From: Paenibacillus taichungensis
GTDB taxonomy: Bacteria > Bacillota > Bacilli > Paenibacillales > Paenibacillaceae
Direction: 5' to 3'
DNA length: 64,000 nt
Assembly (NCBI RefSeq): GCF_003287275.1
Contig: NZ_QEVW01000005.1
Location: 558,001 to 622,000 of the forward strand
Made by a program: the position numbers and the translations under genes
Part shown: piece after piece, positions 46,087 to 55,234 of the stretch
Layout: every line of letters starts with the position of its first letter
Position numbering within the stretch: the first letter of the stretch is position 1
The notes under the pieces: generated by a model
The model's database searches: none
Told to the model about the DNA's origin: nothing
Seen by the model: the letters and a program-made list of their open reading frames with translations, nothing else

Positions 46087-46539
46087 TCAATTCGCGCGTC
46101 CGGCTTTGGCAGCGAAGCGTACAGTAGCCATCTCGTCCAGATCGTTCTGTTCCCGGAGGAGCATCTCCTGCTGAAATTTGATTTTGGCCTTGTCTCTCGC
46201 CCCAAGCCATACTTTTTCGTCCATCATTTTGCCGTTCAGAAACGTCTGATTCCGTTGCACATTGACCTCAGCATGTCTGACATCACTACTTTTGCGTGAA
46301 ATGCACTCGTCAAGGTGATGTACATACCGCTGCATCTCTTGCAAGCTGGATACGGAAGCCGTGCTTTCCGTAGCGGATTGAATGACATCTATCAGTTCCT
46401 TTTTATCATTCAATAGTTGTAAAAGATGCTCTTCCTCAGTCTGAAGTTTCCCGATGGCTGTGGATAACATCCACTCCGCTTGCGTTTTTTCATTGCTTTT
46501 CAGGTCAACAACCTTCTGGAAATGATATCGAAATTTCAT
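46087..46539 (-). CDS. fliJ: Flagellar export chaperone FliJ
   Basis: FliJ (150 residues) is an almost entirely helical, charged protein. It starts MKFRYHFQKVVDLK, as usual for FliJ, and has long coiled-coil heptads. It links the FliI hexamer to FlhA and escorts export chaperones. It stands between fliI and the MotE/YlxF-like gene. Confidence 0.92.
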   Translation of the reverse strand: MKFRYHFQKVVDLKSNEKTQAEWMLSTAIGKLQTEEEHLLQLLNDKKELIDVIQSATESTASVSSLQEMQRYVHHLDECISRKSSDVRHAEVNVQRNQTFLNGKMMDEKVWLGARDKAKIKFQQEMLLREQNDLDEMATVRFAAKAGRAN

Positions 46540-46550
46540 CGTCTACCCAT

Positions 46551-47870
46551 TCATCTCCTTGCAAATTCAAGAATCAAACGTTCCTGCACTTCACTTAGCG
46601 TTACTTTTTCATCGACTTTCTGCCTGGTAAAGTCCCAGATACTATCAATCTGGTCTATCGATTCATCAATGGCAGCATTTGAACCTCTTTGATAAGCCCC
46701 AATGTTGATTAAATCCTCTGATTCCTTGTACACAGCCATCAGTCTCTTCATATTATTAACGGCTTCCAACTGCTCTTCAGGAGCAATATCCTTCATAACC
46801 CGACTAATGCTCGCAAGCACATCAATCGCAGGGAAGTGACCTTTGTTTGCTATGGAACGATTCAGTACAATATGACCATCGAGTATACCTCTCACCGCAT
46901 CCGCAATCGGCTCGTTCATATCATCCCCGTCGACAAGGACGGTGTAAAAAGCAGTAATTGAACCTGTGGGTCCAGTCCCCGCTCGCTCAAGCAACTTGGG
47001 TAAACTCGCAAAAACAGAAGGAGTGTATCCTCTCATTGCAGGTGGTTCTCCTACCGCAAGTCCCACTTCCCTCTGTGCCATGGCATAACGTGTAACAGAG
47101 TCCATCATCAACATGACATTCATGCCTCTGTCTCTGAAATACTCCGCGATCGTAGTTGCGATAACCGCGCCTTTGATTCGAATCAGAGCAGGTTGATCAG
47201 AGGTAGCAACAATAACGACGGATCGTTCCAATCCTTCCGGACCCAGATCCCTTTCAATAAAGTCACGAACCTCACGGCCCCGCTCCCCTACCAAAGCAAT
47301 TACATTAACGTCTGCTGCTGTATTGCGGGCGATCATGCCCATCAGTGTACTTTTACCAACACCCGATCCGGCAAATATACCGACCCTCTGTCCTTTGCCA
47401 ACCGTCAACAGACCGTCAATGGCTCTTACACCTACACTCATCGTTTCGAGTACCCTTGGACGGTCCATCGGATTCACTGGCGTATTAGATGTGGAGTACA
47501 TCGGCATTCTGGAAGGTAACAAGGAACCGTCCAAAGGTTGCCCCAATCCATCTAACACCTTACCAAGCAATTCAGATCCAACCTGAACCCCAAGTGGTTT
47601 ACCCGTTCCGACCACATCGCATCCAGGGCCAATGGATTGAAGTTCACCGAGTGGCATGAGCAATACTTTGTTATCCCGGAACCCGACAACCTCTGCCTGA
47701 AGTGGCTTGACAGATTTCCCGGGGTAGATGTAACATACATCACCAATGCTAGCATCCGGGCCTTCAGACTCAACCATAAGACCAATGACCTGTGTGACCT
47801 TACCGTTAATTCGAACGGGGTCAAATTGCTTAAGATGTTCCATGTATCGCTGTGAGCTAAGAATCTTCAT
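46551..47870 (-). CDS. fliI: Flagellum-specific ATPase FliI
   Basis: FliI (439 residues) is the export ATPase, related to F1-beta. Walker A is GSGVGKST at 168-175. The catalytic Glu lies in GERGREVRDFIE, and Walker B in MLMMDSVTR. The ATG at 47870 with GAGGGG upstream overlaps the fliH stop by 14 nt. A longer frame to 47897 is unlikely. Confidence 0.97.
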   Translation of the reverse strand: MKILSSQRYMEHLKQFDPVRINGKVTQVIGLMVESEGPDASIGDVCYIYPGKSVKPLQAEVVGFRDNKVLLMPLGELQSIGPGCDVVGTGKPLGVQVGSELLGKVLDGLGQPLDGSLLPSRMPMYSTSNTPVNPMDRPRVLETMSVGVRAIDGLLTVGKGQRVGIFAGSGVGKSTLMGMIARNTAADVNVIALVGERGREVRDFIERDLGPEGLERSVVIVATSDQPALIRIKGAVIATTIAEYFRDRGMNVMLMMDSVTRYAMAQREVGLAVGEPPAMRGYTPSVFASLPKLLERAGTGPTGSITAFYTVLVDGDDMNEPIADAVRGILDGHIVLNRSIANKGHFPAIDVLASISRVMKDIAPEEQLEAVNNMKRLMAVYKESEDLINIGAYQRGSNAAIDESIDQIDSIWDFTRQKVDEKVTLSEVQERLILEFARR

Positions 47871-48717
47871 GTTGATTTTTTCGCCCCTCATCCTCAAGTG
47901 CTATGCGGATCAGTTCTTTTTTAATTTCAGCGAGTTGGGTATCAATTCTGGCATCTACACTTCCAAACGACGACCGTATAACACATCCCTTGTCTTTCAC
48001 CGTAGCATCAGGCAAAATCTGCAATTCTGCCTGAGAGTCAATTGACATAGCCAACTCTTCACGTGCGGCCTGCACAAATGCAAATTGATCAGGTGCCACA
48101 CATAAGGTGATCATCCCCTGTTCACGTTTGCGAGACAAACTCTGACGAATCAGTTCGAGTGTGTGTTCTGGTTCAACAGAGAGTTGTTTGTCAATTACCT
48201 TCTCAGCGATACCACAGGCGAGATCCACAAGAAAAGGCTCTGCTTCCTGAATAATCTGATCTTTGGCAACGTAAGCTTCTTCAAGGACCCCGCGTGCTTC
48301 CTTCATCATCTCTTCGATCTTCACCTGGAGATCCAGTTCAGCCTGTACTTTGCCTTCTTCAAAACCCTGCTGGAAACCTTGTGAACGAAGCGCTTCAGTA
48401 AGATGTTCATCCTGCTGACGCTGTTCCTGCCACCAGCTATCAATCTGTTCACGGGCTTCTTGAAGCAATCGCTCCGCTTCCTCTGAAGCATCACGTACCT
48501 GCTTTTCTGCAAACTCCTTGGCATCCTCCAGCATCTCCGCGGTAAGACGTTGTGTTTCTTCGTCTACGCGTGCCTGAAGCATCTCAGCTTCAGAGCCTTC
48601 AGCACGTTCACCATCTAACTCCACATCAGACTCCGGTCCACCATAATGATGATGATTTTCGAGTCGTTTGCGGTCATCGACCGGTACATACTGGAAAGAT
48701 TTAATCAAATTAGACAA
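47857..48717 (-). CDS. fliH: Flagellar export regulator FliH
   Basis: FliH (286 residues) inhibits FliI until docking and tethers it to the C-ring. It has an N-terminal NLIKSFQYVPV segment, long Glu/Gln-rich coiled coils (about 50-150) and a C-terminal ATP-synthase-delta-like domain. I favour TTG 48717 (AGGAG 9 nt upstream), which gives MSNLIKSF. ATG 48726, which sits against AGGAG, is the alternative. Either start lies inside the 3' end of fliG. Confidence 0.91.
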   Translation of the reverse strand: MSNLIKSFQYVPVDDRKRLENHHHYGGPESDVELDGERAEGSEAEMLQARVDEETQRLTAEMLEDAKEFAEKQVRDASEEAERLLQEAREQIDSWWQEQRQQDEHLTEALRSQGFQQGFEEGKVQAELDLQVKIEEMMKEARGVLEEAYVAKDQIIQEAEPFLVDLACGIAEKVIDKQLSVEPEHTLELIRQSLSRKREQGMITLCVAPDQFAFVQAAREELAMSIDSQAELQILPDATVKDKGCVIRSSFGSVDARIDTQLAEIKKELIRIALEDEGRKNQHEDS

Positions 48718-49726
48718 TGATATCATCTCCTCCACCGCGAGCGATAATGATCTCACCAGCTTCTTCCAATCTGCGGATCGTTCCTACGATACGAGTCTGA
48801 GCTTCCTCAACATCACGCAACCGAACGGGTCCCATGAATTCCATTTCTTCCTTGAATGTCTCGGCCATCCGTTTCGACATGTTCCGGAATATAGCATCCC
48901 GTACTTCTTCGCTTGCCACTTTGAGTGCCAACTGCAAATCTGCGTTGTCGATATCCCGGATAATACGCTGGATCGAACGATCGTCCACATTGACGATATC
49001 TTCGAATACAAACATGCGTTTTTTGATTTCTTCTGCAAGTTCCGGATCTTGAATTTCCAGTGAGTCGAGGATAGTACGTTCCGTACCACGGTCGACGCCA
49101 TTCAAGATCTGAACGATGGATTCGATACCACCCGCATTTGTATAATCTTGCGTAACAGTAGAAGACAGTTTCTGTTCGAGCACCCGCTCCACTTGAGAAA
49201 TGACTTCTGGAGAAGTACTGTCCATCACAGCAACTCGGCGTGCTACATCGGCCTGTTTCTCTTGTGGTAACGAGGACAAGATCGCCGCTGCCTGCTCAAA
49301 TTGCAGATATGATAATACCAGAGCAATCGTTTGCGGGCTTTCGTTCTGAATAAAGTTCAATATTTGATTTGGATCTGCCTTACGCGCAAAGTCAAATGGT
49401 CTAACTTGTAGCGTAGCCGTCAAACGGTTAATAACTTCAAGTGCTTTTTGCGACCCAAGTGCTTTCTCCAGAATTTCTCTCGCGTACGTAATACCACCTT
49501 GAGAAATGTATTCCTGTGCAAGACAAATCTGATGAAACTCAGACATAATCATATCTTTTTCGGAAGCATCTACTTTGCGAACATTGGCAATTTCCAACGT
49601 CAGTTGTTCGATCTCCTCATCCCGCAAATGTTTGAAGATTTGCGCGGACACTTCTGGACCTAATGTAATCAACAAAATTGCTGCTTTTTGTCTTCCAGTC
49701 AGACCTTGACTGCTTGCCTTCGCCAA
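48710..49726 (-). CDS. fliG: Flagellar motor switch protein FliG
   Basis: FliG (338 residues) is the rotor protein that contacts the stator. N, middle and C armadillo-like domains are visible, with the EHPQT-type motif (NESPQTIALVLSYL). The torque helix region carries charged residues, SIQRIIRDIDNADL. The C-terminus EIIIARGGGDDIIV is a near-exact family match. TTG 49726 (AGAGG 8 nt upstream) gives the usual MAK N-terminus; the GTG three codons earlier lies within the Shine-Dalgarno. Confidence 0.96.
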   Translation of the reverse strand: MAKASSQGLTGRQKAAILLITLGPEVSAQIFKHLRDEEIEQLTLEIANVRKVDASEKDMIMSEFHQICLAQEYISQGGITYAREILEKALGSQKALEVINRLTATLQVRPFDFARKADPNQILNFIQNESPQTIALVLSYLQFEQAAAILSSLPQEKQADVARRVAVMDSTSPEVISQVERVLEQKLSSTVTQDYTNAGGIESIVQILNGVDRGTERTILDSLEIQDPELAEEIKKRMFVFEDIVNVDDRSIQRIIRDIDNADLQLALKVASEEVRDAIFRNMSKRMAETFKEEMEFMGPVRLRDVEEAQTRIVGTIRRLEEAGEIIIARGGGDDIIV

Positions 49727-49737
49727 TGCGTTCACCT

Positions 49738-51321
49738 CTATTCGTCAGCCAGCCACGTACGCAGCAGATTGACGAATTCGTCTGGCTTTTTCTTGGCCAA
49801 ACTCTCCAATTGTTTGCGCACTTGACTTTCGTTCGTTACACTGTCCAACGTAATGGACGGAAACTCTGTTGCTACCGGAAGAGGAATATCCTCTTCTTCT
49901 ATTTCGTTCTGTTTGCGACGACGGCGCACTAACAAAATAACAACCGTTGCAATCAATGCTGCCACCAATGCTCCGATGCCCCACATCATTCCGGTGGAAA
50001 GCTGGAACCCTGTATTGGTTGCCGCAGCAGTCTGGAAACCTTGAGACATTACCGAAACTTTTTTGGCCAAATCTGCGTCACTTATTACAGTGCCCGAGTC
50101 CGCCAATGATGCACGAACAATGTTAACCAAAATATTTTCAATCGCATCCTGAACCGGTGCTTGTAATTCTGTTTGTCCTGCCGGTGGTTCAACCGCGACG
50201 TTAATGGTTAAATCTTTTACAGTATATGGACTGGAAACGATATCTTTAACAATTCGGTTGACATCGTAGTTTTTGGTACTGGATGTTTCCTCCGAGCTTG
50301 AGTTTCCCGATGCATCCGATGATGGATAACCCGGAACTTCCTCTTGACCTGTGCCAGCAACACCACCTGTCGGATTGCTTGCCCCCGTATAGCTCTTTTG
50401 AATCTCTTGAACACTGATCTCGATGCCTTTCATATTATCTACATCGACCGGTGTGACTAGGTTTTCTTTACGAGTTTCCTTGTCAAAATTAAGCTTGGAA
50501 GCAACCAGAACGTTGACATTCTCGTCACCCACAATCTGGGAAAGAAATTGTTTCACATTATTGCGAACATCATTTTCGAATTTCTTCTGTAACGCCATAT
50601 TTTCTTGGACTTCAGAAGATAATCCCCCGCTACCACCTCGGGCGGTCGGAATCAGTTCCGCTTCATCTGTGTTCGTAATCGTTATGTTTTCAATGGGTAG
50701 ATTGGGAATGGCTGTTTTGACCAAATTAAAATATCCATCTACCGCAGCTTGATTGGGGTGATAACCCGGTTTAAACTGCAGGGCCACTGATGCTGATGCT
50801 TTATCCTGCTCTTCTAGGCCAGCAAAGATATTATCTTTTGGCATATTGACCAATACTTTAGCATCCTGTATGCCTTGCATTCGTTGAAGCAACTGCTCCA
50901 CTTCTCCGTTCAATGCGTTGTTATACTTCACATCGAACTCTTTATCCGTCATCCCGATTGGAGATGATGACTCCTCAAATGACTTATACCCTAATGAACC
51001 ATTCTGAATAATTCCTTGTGATCCGATATTTACTTTTGCAATAGCTACATCCGTGCTCGGTACAGATATGGTCTTACCGTCTGCACTTAATTTGTATGGA
51101 ATACTCGATGAATCAAGATAACTAATGACGCCTGCAGAGTCACTTGCATTCAAATCCGTGAAAGCAACTTCATATTCCGTCTTTGACAATTGCATGGTTA
51201 GTACAACTGCAGCCAAAATTAAAAACAGGAAGGTGGAAATAAATAATACTTTTTGCTTTTTGCTAAAACTATTCCAATACTGGGATGCCTTATCCCTGTA
51301 CTGGGCAATTCTCTCATTCAC
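49738..51321 (-). CDS. fliF: Flagellar MS-ring protein FliF
   Basis: FliF (527 residues) forms the MS ring. It has two transmembrane segments (about 23-45 and about 438-460) with a large ring-building domain between them. That domain has GQEEVPGYPSS and a Ser-rich loop near 340. The C-terminal cytoplasmic tail ends KPDEFVNLLRTWLADE, the FliG-binding segment. The start is GTG 51321, with GGGGTGA nearby. It follows fliE after a 137-bp gap with no obvious gene. Confidence 0.96.
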   Translation of the reverse strand: MNERIAQYRDKASQYWNSFSKKQKVLFISTFLFLILAAVVLTMQLSKTEYEVAFTDLNASDSAGVISYLDSSSIPYKLSADGKTISVPSTDVAIAKVNIGSQGIIQNGSLGYKSFEESSSPIGMTDKEFDVKYNNALNGEVEQLLQRMQGIQDAKVLVNMPKDNIFAGLEEQDKASASVALQFKPGYHPNQAAVDGYFNLVKTAIPNLPIENITITNTDEAELIPTARGGSGGLSSEVQENMALQKKFENDVRNNVKQFLSQIVGDENVNVLVASKLNFDKETRKENLVTPVDVDNMKGIEISVQEIQKSYTGASNPTGGVAGTGQEEVPGYPSSDASGNSSSEETSSTKNYDVNRIVKDIVSSPYTVKDLTINVAVEPPAGQTELQAPVQDAIENILVNIVRASLADSGTVISDADLAKKVSVMSQGFQTAAATNTGFQLSTGMMWGIGALVAALIATVVILLVRRRRKQNEIEEEDIPLPVATEFPSITLDSVTNESQVRKQLESLAKKKPDEFVNLLRTWLADE

Positions 51322-51458
51322 TCTGTCACCCCATCCGAAACTTTGCTTGGTCTGTCCTTCCGCAATCTCTATAGGTTCTAAAGTTTAACGGTCAGGAGCA
51401 GCATCGCAGCTGCTTGTTGTAATAATCAGCGCTGTTGTCGAAGCGCATTTAAGCCATT

Positions 51459-51770
51459 TTATAATTGCGTACGCATAATCTCCTGATATGCTTCGACTAC
51501 TTTGTTTCGGACTTGAGTCGTAAGTTGCAGACTCAACAGGGCCTGTTCAGATGCGATCATCACCTGATCAACGTTCACTTTTCCAACCAGGAATTGGTTT
51601 GACATTTCATGTGCTTGGGTCTCCTGTGCAGCTACAGACCCTAGCGCATCCTGTAGGTATGTACCGAAGCTCTGAATGGTTTCGGCTGGTGTAGATGGTT
51701 TAGCTTGTGCCGTACTTTGCATCTGAAGCGGTTGAACCCCCTGTGTGCTAAACATGTTGTTCTGAATCAT
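51459..51770 (-). CDS. fliE: Flagellar hook-basal body protein FliE
   Basis: FliE (103 residues) joins the MS ring to the rod. The C-terminal part (VGKVNVDQVMIASEQALLSL and TTQVRNKVVEAYQEIM) is the conserved core. The N-terminus is variable. ATG 51770, with GGGAGGG upstream, is chosen over 51785. It lies between flgC and fliF. Confidence 0.95.
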   Translation of the reverse strand: MIQNNMFSTQGVQPLQMQSTAQAKPSTPAETIQSFGTYLQDALGSVAAQETQAHEMSNQFLVGKVNVDQVMIASEQALLSLQLTTQVRNKVVEAYQEIMRTQL

Positions 51771-51834
51771 TAATGTCCCTCCCATTCATTTCAGTTCTTT
51801 GCGTTTTTGGATATTTCCACCTTTAAGCCATTAC

Positions 51835-52287
51835 CTAGGCTCTTCCAATCTCCAATGCCTTGGATATCATTGCTTTGGTTGAGTTCAAAGCTGTGACGTT
51901 TGCTTCATATGAGCGTGAAGCCGAGATCATGTCCACCATTTCTTTCGCGATATCCACATTAGGCATGTACACATACCCCTCAGCGTTTGCATCTGGATGT
52001 GTAGGGTCGTAGACTGGCTTCAGAGGCGACTGATCTTCACGAATCTCCGATACTCTAACTCCCTCTCCAGACCCACTGCTTTTCATCTGATTTTGAAGCA
52101 AGCTGTCGAAGGAATTTTTATTGGGTTCAAGCACAACCATCTTGCGTTTGTAAGGAACCGCCTCGCCGTTGGTCACACTCGCGCGCGTCGTCTCCGCGTT
52201 GGCAATGTTGGATGATATAACATCCATCCGCAAACGCTGAGCTGTTAGAGCCGATGCACTGATACTGAAACTGTTACTGATGTTCAC
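51835..52287 (-). CDS. flgC: Flagellar proximal rod protein FlgC
   Basis: FlgC (150 residues) has the rod-protein N-terminus, with [26 protein letters not shown] in two parts. It ends with the conserved [30 protein letters not shown] segment. It polymerises in the rod together with FlgB. The ATG follows flgB by a few bases. Confidence 0.96.
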   Translation of the reverse strand: MNISNSFSISASALTAQRLRMDVISSNIANAETTRASVTNGEAVPYKRKMVVLEPNKNSFDSLLQNQMKSSGSGEGVRVSEIREDQSPLKPVYDPTHPDANAEGYVYMPNVDIAKEMVDMISASRSYEANVTALNSTKAMISKALEIGRA

Positions 52288-52292
52288 CTAAG

Positions 52293-52700
52293 TTATCTCC
52301 CTTCGACTCCAACACGCATCATTTTGATCTGTTCATTTACTTGCTGAATATAAGCGTTGTAACGCAGCTGGTTCTCCGCCAGAAGACTCATTTCTTTGTC
52401 TACATCGACGTTGTTCTGGTTGTTATTCATGGATGTTGACTGGTCCATATTAACTACTGGTGTAGGTATGGAAGAGGAAGGACCTATGACAAAATGCCTT
52501 GAATCCGTTACTTTTCCTTTAAGAACAGGCATATCTCCATTCATTTGGTCCTGTAGCATTTCTTCAAATGCCACGTCCGAACGCTTGAAATACGGGGTGT
52601 CCGCATTCGCAATGTTGTCAGCGATTGTTCGTTGTCTAATGTTGGAGGCATCGAGTGCACCTTGCAGCCTTTGAAAACTAATATCATTCAAAAGATTCAT
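52293..52700 (-). CDS. flgB: Flagellar proximal rod protein FlgB
   Basis: FlgB (135 residues) is the first gene of the fla/che operon. The rod motif IADNIANADTPYFKRSDV is near the N-terminus. The C-terminus has LAENQLRYNAYIQQVNEQI. GAGGAGG precedes the ATG. Upstream is a 990-bp region without an intact gene that should hold the operon promoter. Confidence 0.96.
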   Translation of the reverse strand: MNLLNDISFQRLQGALDASNIRQRTIADNIANADTPYFKRSDVAFEEMLQDQMNGDMPVLKGKVTDSRHFVIGPSSSIPTPVVNMDQSTSMNNNQNNVDVDKEMSLLAENQLRYNAYIQQVNEQIKMMRVGVEGR

Positions 52701-52767
52701 AATCGCCCTCCTCTCTTTAGAAATTATGGAAATAGATTCAATCTTTTTCCGTCAGGATGTTTATGTT

Positions 52768-52793
52768 TTTTCGACAAAAAACATTCACTTTTA
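52768..52793 (-). promoter_or_regulatory. Possible sigma-D-like promoter upstream of flgB
   Basis: TAAA (52793-52790), 14 nt, then GTCGAAAA (52775-52768) resembles TAAA-N15-GCCGATAT with three mismatches in the -10 part and a spacer one base short. The -10 sits on a perfect 9-bp hairpin (ATGTTTTTT/AAAAAACAT, 52763-52784). An extended -10 (TGTTATACG) a little upstream is an alternative sigma-A site without a good -35. Weak evidence. Confidence 0.28.
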
Positions 52794-52879
52794 CACGGTT
52801 TTCTAGGACTTAAGTAGAATTAACTCTGATGTTGTCGTATAACATAAGTTTCTTCGAGATTGGGATATATTACAATAAG

Positions 52880-52916
52880 AAAAAAGCCCTATCTTTTCTG
52901 AAAGAGAGAGCTTTTT
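52880..52916. terminator. Bidirectional terminator-like hairpin upstream of flgB
   Basis: AAAAAAGCCC pairs with GAGCTTTTT and the stem extends through imperfect AT/AG pairs. T-runs occur on both strands. It lies about 180 nt before flgB, with no gene immediately upstream. It may end a short transcript from the 53-kb region, or it may act as a leader attenuator. Confidence 0.55.
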
Positions 52917-52919
52917 GTG

Positions 52920-52934
52920 TATTTTCTGCAAATT
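52920..52934. promoter_or_regulatory. CodY-box-like sequence upstream of flgB
   Basis: TATTTTCTGCAAATT matches 13 of 15 positions of AATTTTCWGAAAATT. CodY represses the fla/che operon in B. subtilis. In AT-rich DNA a two-mismatch match can arise by chance, so confidence is low. Confidence 0.3.
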
Positions 52935-53529
52935 ATGAATTTTTTCGTAAATGTTGGGGCCCAAAACAAAAATAAGCTTAAGTGCTCGATATGAGCTCTT
53001 AAACATTCTTAAAATTTATACTATGCTTCAACTCGTTTGAGCACATCATAATATTACAAACAAGGGATTCATTGAAATGCTTTAAACGATTTCCCGTTAG
53101 AAATATTTACCGATATAATAAGCTTTCTTATAATTTTCGGGAGGATCTTCTCTCTTCTATGAAATTGCTAATTGACAAAATATCCATTTCGGATTACTTG
53201 TTTCAGCTTAATATCTAAAACACTTTTTTAACATTTAAACAGAGCAAGCTCATTTATATTACACAAGAATAATTTGTCACATCCGCAATACCATCTCATT
53301 CACTTTTTTTGCGCATTTATGCAAATCTTTCTCGAGCTTCTGATTAAACCGATAACCAGACTTGGAAAAACAAAATCCTATTATTGGAATTTATAGAAGT
53401 ATCAAATATGAGTTGTAAACACATCTTTAGGGTCTAAATACATTATTTCTGCGGCACAAGTCCTAGATAATCTTTCGTCTTATACAACTCCATCTCTTTT
53501 ATCGGTTACAATACGACATTATATTAGGC

Positions 53530-53647
53530 TAAAACAAAAATAAACGGCATACAGATGGATTAAATAAAGTCTACTACAGTCAGAACCAGGACCGTATATC
53601 CCATTTCCGTGTAGTCGTCTGATCTTTATTCATCCATTGTATACCGT
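53530..53647 (-). terminator. Long imperfect hairpin and U-tract downstream of hslU
   Basis: ACGGTATACA-ATGGAT-AATAAAG and further blocks near 53611-53647 are complementary to 53544-53577. Together they form an imperfect stem of about 35 bp across roughly 35 nt. TTTATTTTTGTTTT follows on the minus strand. It lies 43 nt after the hslU stop and probably ends the dprA/topA-hslU transcript. Its length is unusual for a simple terminator. Confidence 0.6.
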
Positions 53648-53690
53648 CATCCATTCTTCAAACATGCTCTGACAGAGCTTTGCACCTATG

Positions 53691-55091
53691 TTACAAGATA
53701 TATTGACTTAAATCACGATCAAGTGCTATATCATTCAATTTCTCACGTACATATTCCGGAGTGATTACCATACGCTCTAGTGTAAGCTCTGGCGCTTCAA
53801 AAGACAGATCTTCAAGAAGTTTCTCCAGAATGGTATGCAGGCGCCGTGCACCGATATTTTCTGTATTCTGATTCACGGACTCAGCCAACTTGGCAATCTC
53901 ACGGATGGCATCATCCGAGAACTCAATCTCAATATTCTCCGTATGCAGCAAATCCACATATTGCTTGGTTAACGCATTTTTAGGTTCAGTGAGGATCGAT
54001 ACAAATTCATCAAGCGTCAGGCTGTTCAGTTCTACACGGATTGGGAAACGCCCCTGGAGCTCGGGAATGAGATCTGAGGGTTTAGCTACGTGAAATGCGC
54101 CAGCTGCCATAAACAGGATGTAATCCGTTTTGACAGGGCCGTACTTGGTCATTACCGTAGATCCTTCCACGATTGGGAGAATATCACGCTGTACCCCTTC
54201 ACGGGATACGTCTGGGCCGCTACCGCGTCCTTGACTGGCCACTTTATCAATTTCGTCAATGAATATGATACCTGTTTGTTCCGCCCGGCGAATGGACTCC
54301 TGAGTAACATCATCCATATCAATCAACTTGCCCGCTTCTTCCTGAATTAGCACTTTGCGAGCTTCCTTAATTGCCAGTTTACGTTTTTTGGTACGACGAG
54401 GTAATAAACTGCCAAACATCTCCTGCATATTCATACCCATCTGATCATTTCCTTGACCAGCAAACATGTCCATCATGTTAGGTGTGGTATCTTCCACATC
54501 AATCTCGATAACGTCATTTTCCAGTTTACCAGATAACAAATCAAATTTGATTTTACGTCGCCGTTCAGCTACTCCCGTATCTGGTTCTTGCTCATCGGTT
54601 TCTGGCGCGTTGTTGCCATTATTACCAAAAATCATTTCAAACGGATTCCGCTGATTTTTGGATTTGGATTGTGAAGGGACCAAAATATGTACAATCCGCT
54701 CATTAGCAGCCTCTTCCGCTTTGTCCTTGACCTTTTCTGTACGTTCCAGTTTGACCATCCGCAGTGATGTTTCAATCAGATCACGAATCATAGATTCCAC
54801 GTCACGGCCAACATAACCCACTTCCGTGAACTTCGTAGCCTCCACCTTTACAAATGGGGCTCCTACCAACTTAGCCAGTCGACGCGCAATCTCTGTTTTA
54901 CCAACACCAGTAGGTCCAATCATCAGAATATTTTTAGGTACAATATCATCTTGGGTATGTTCGGGCAAAAGGCTACGGCGATAGCGATTGCGAAGGGCGA
55001 CCGCTACCGATTTTTTAGCCTGTTTTTGACCTACAATGTACTTATCAAGCTCTGCAACGATTTGTCTTGGCGTTAACGCTTGAGTATCCAT
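53691..55091 (-). CDS. hslU: HslU (ClpY), ATPase subunit of the HslVU protease
   Basis: HslU (466 residues) is an AAA+ unfoldase that feeds HslV. The N-terminus has [16 protein letters not shown]. Walker A is GPTGVGKT at 59-66, and the pore motif region is GYVGRD. Walker B is IIFIDEID, and the C-terminus ends SQYIL. An I-domain insertion (about 110-235) has a Gln/Asn/Glu-rich loop. AGGAGGG precedes the ATG. It follows hslV after 143 bp containing no clear gene. Confidence 0.97.
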   Translation of the reverse strand: MDTQALTPRQIVAELDKYIVGQKQAKKSVAVALRNRYRRSLLPEHTQDDIVPKNILMIGPTGVGKTEIARRLAKLVGAPFVKVEATKFTEVGYVGRDVESMIRDLIETSLRMVKLERTEKVKDKAEEAANERIVHILVPSQSKSKNQRNPFEMIFGNNGNNAPETDEQEPDTGVAERRRKIKFDLLSGKLENDVIEIDVEDTTPNMMDMFAGQGNDQMGMNMQEMFGSLLPRRTKKRKLAIKEARKVLIQEEAGKLIDMDDVTQESIRRAEQTGIIFIDEIDKVASQGRGSGPDVSREGVQRDILPIVEGSTVMTKYGPVKTDYILFMAAGAFHVAKPSDLIPELQGRFPIRVELNSLTLDEFVSILTEPKNALTKQYVDLLHTENIEIEFSDDAIREIAKLAESVNQNTENIGARRLHTILEKLLEDLSFEAPELTLERMVITPEYVREKLNDIALDRDLSQYIL

Positions 55092-55234
55092 ATAGCTTCC
55101 CTCCTACCAATATGCGAACCTTGTTTATCAGATAGATAAAAACATTATAGATCTTACTTACAAGGACAAAGAATCTCCACGAAGTAACTGGAGCCGATTT
55201 AATCATCATGCCCCATCACGGGAGATTGCTTTCC

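Larger units (their letters stand above)
52701..53690. other. AT-rich region between hslU and flgB with no intact gene
   Basis: About 1 kb without a supported ORF. From the hslU side it holds a long terminator-like hairpin (53530-53647). Protein-like fragments in three minus-strand frames follow (53277-53493). Next are a CodY-box-like 15-mer (52920-52934), a bidirectional terminator hairpin (52880-52916), and an A/T hairpin within a possible sigma-D-type promoter (52763-52793). In B. subtilis codY occupies this position; no CodY sequence is readable here. The largest frame, up to 53006, lacks a ribosome-binding site and any family features. Confidence 0.6.

Noticed and set aside
52803..53006. 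67-codon minus-strand frame upstream of flgB
   Set aside because: It runs through the bidirectional terminator hairpin, lacks a ribosome-binding site and shows no CodY-like sequence.
53138..53218. Plus-strand 19-codon frame MKLLIDKISISDYLFQLNI after a GGGAGG
   Set aside because: The spacing from GGGAGG to the ATG is about 14 nt and no convincing promoter precedes it. Too short to support without expression data.
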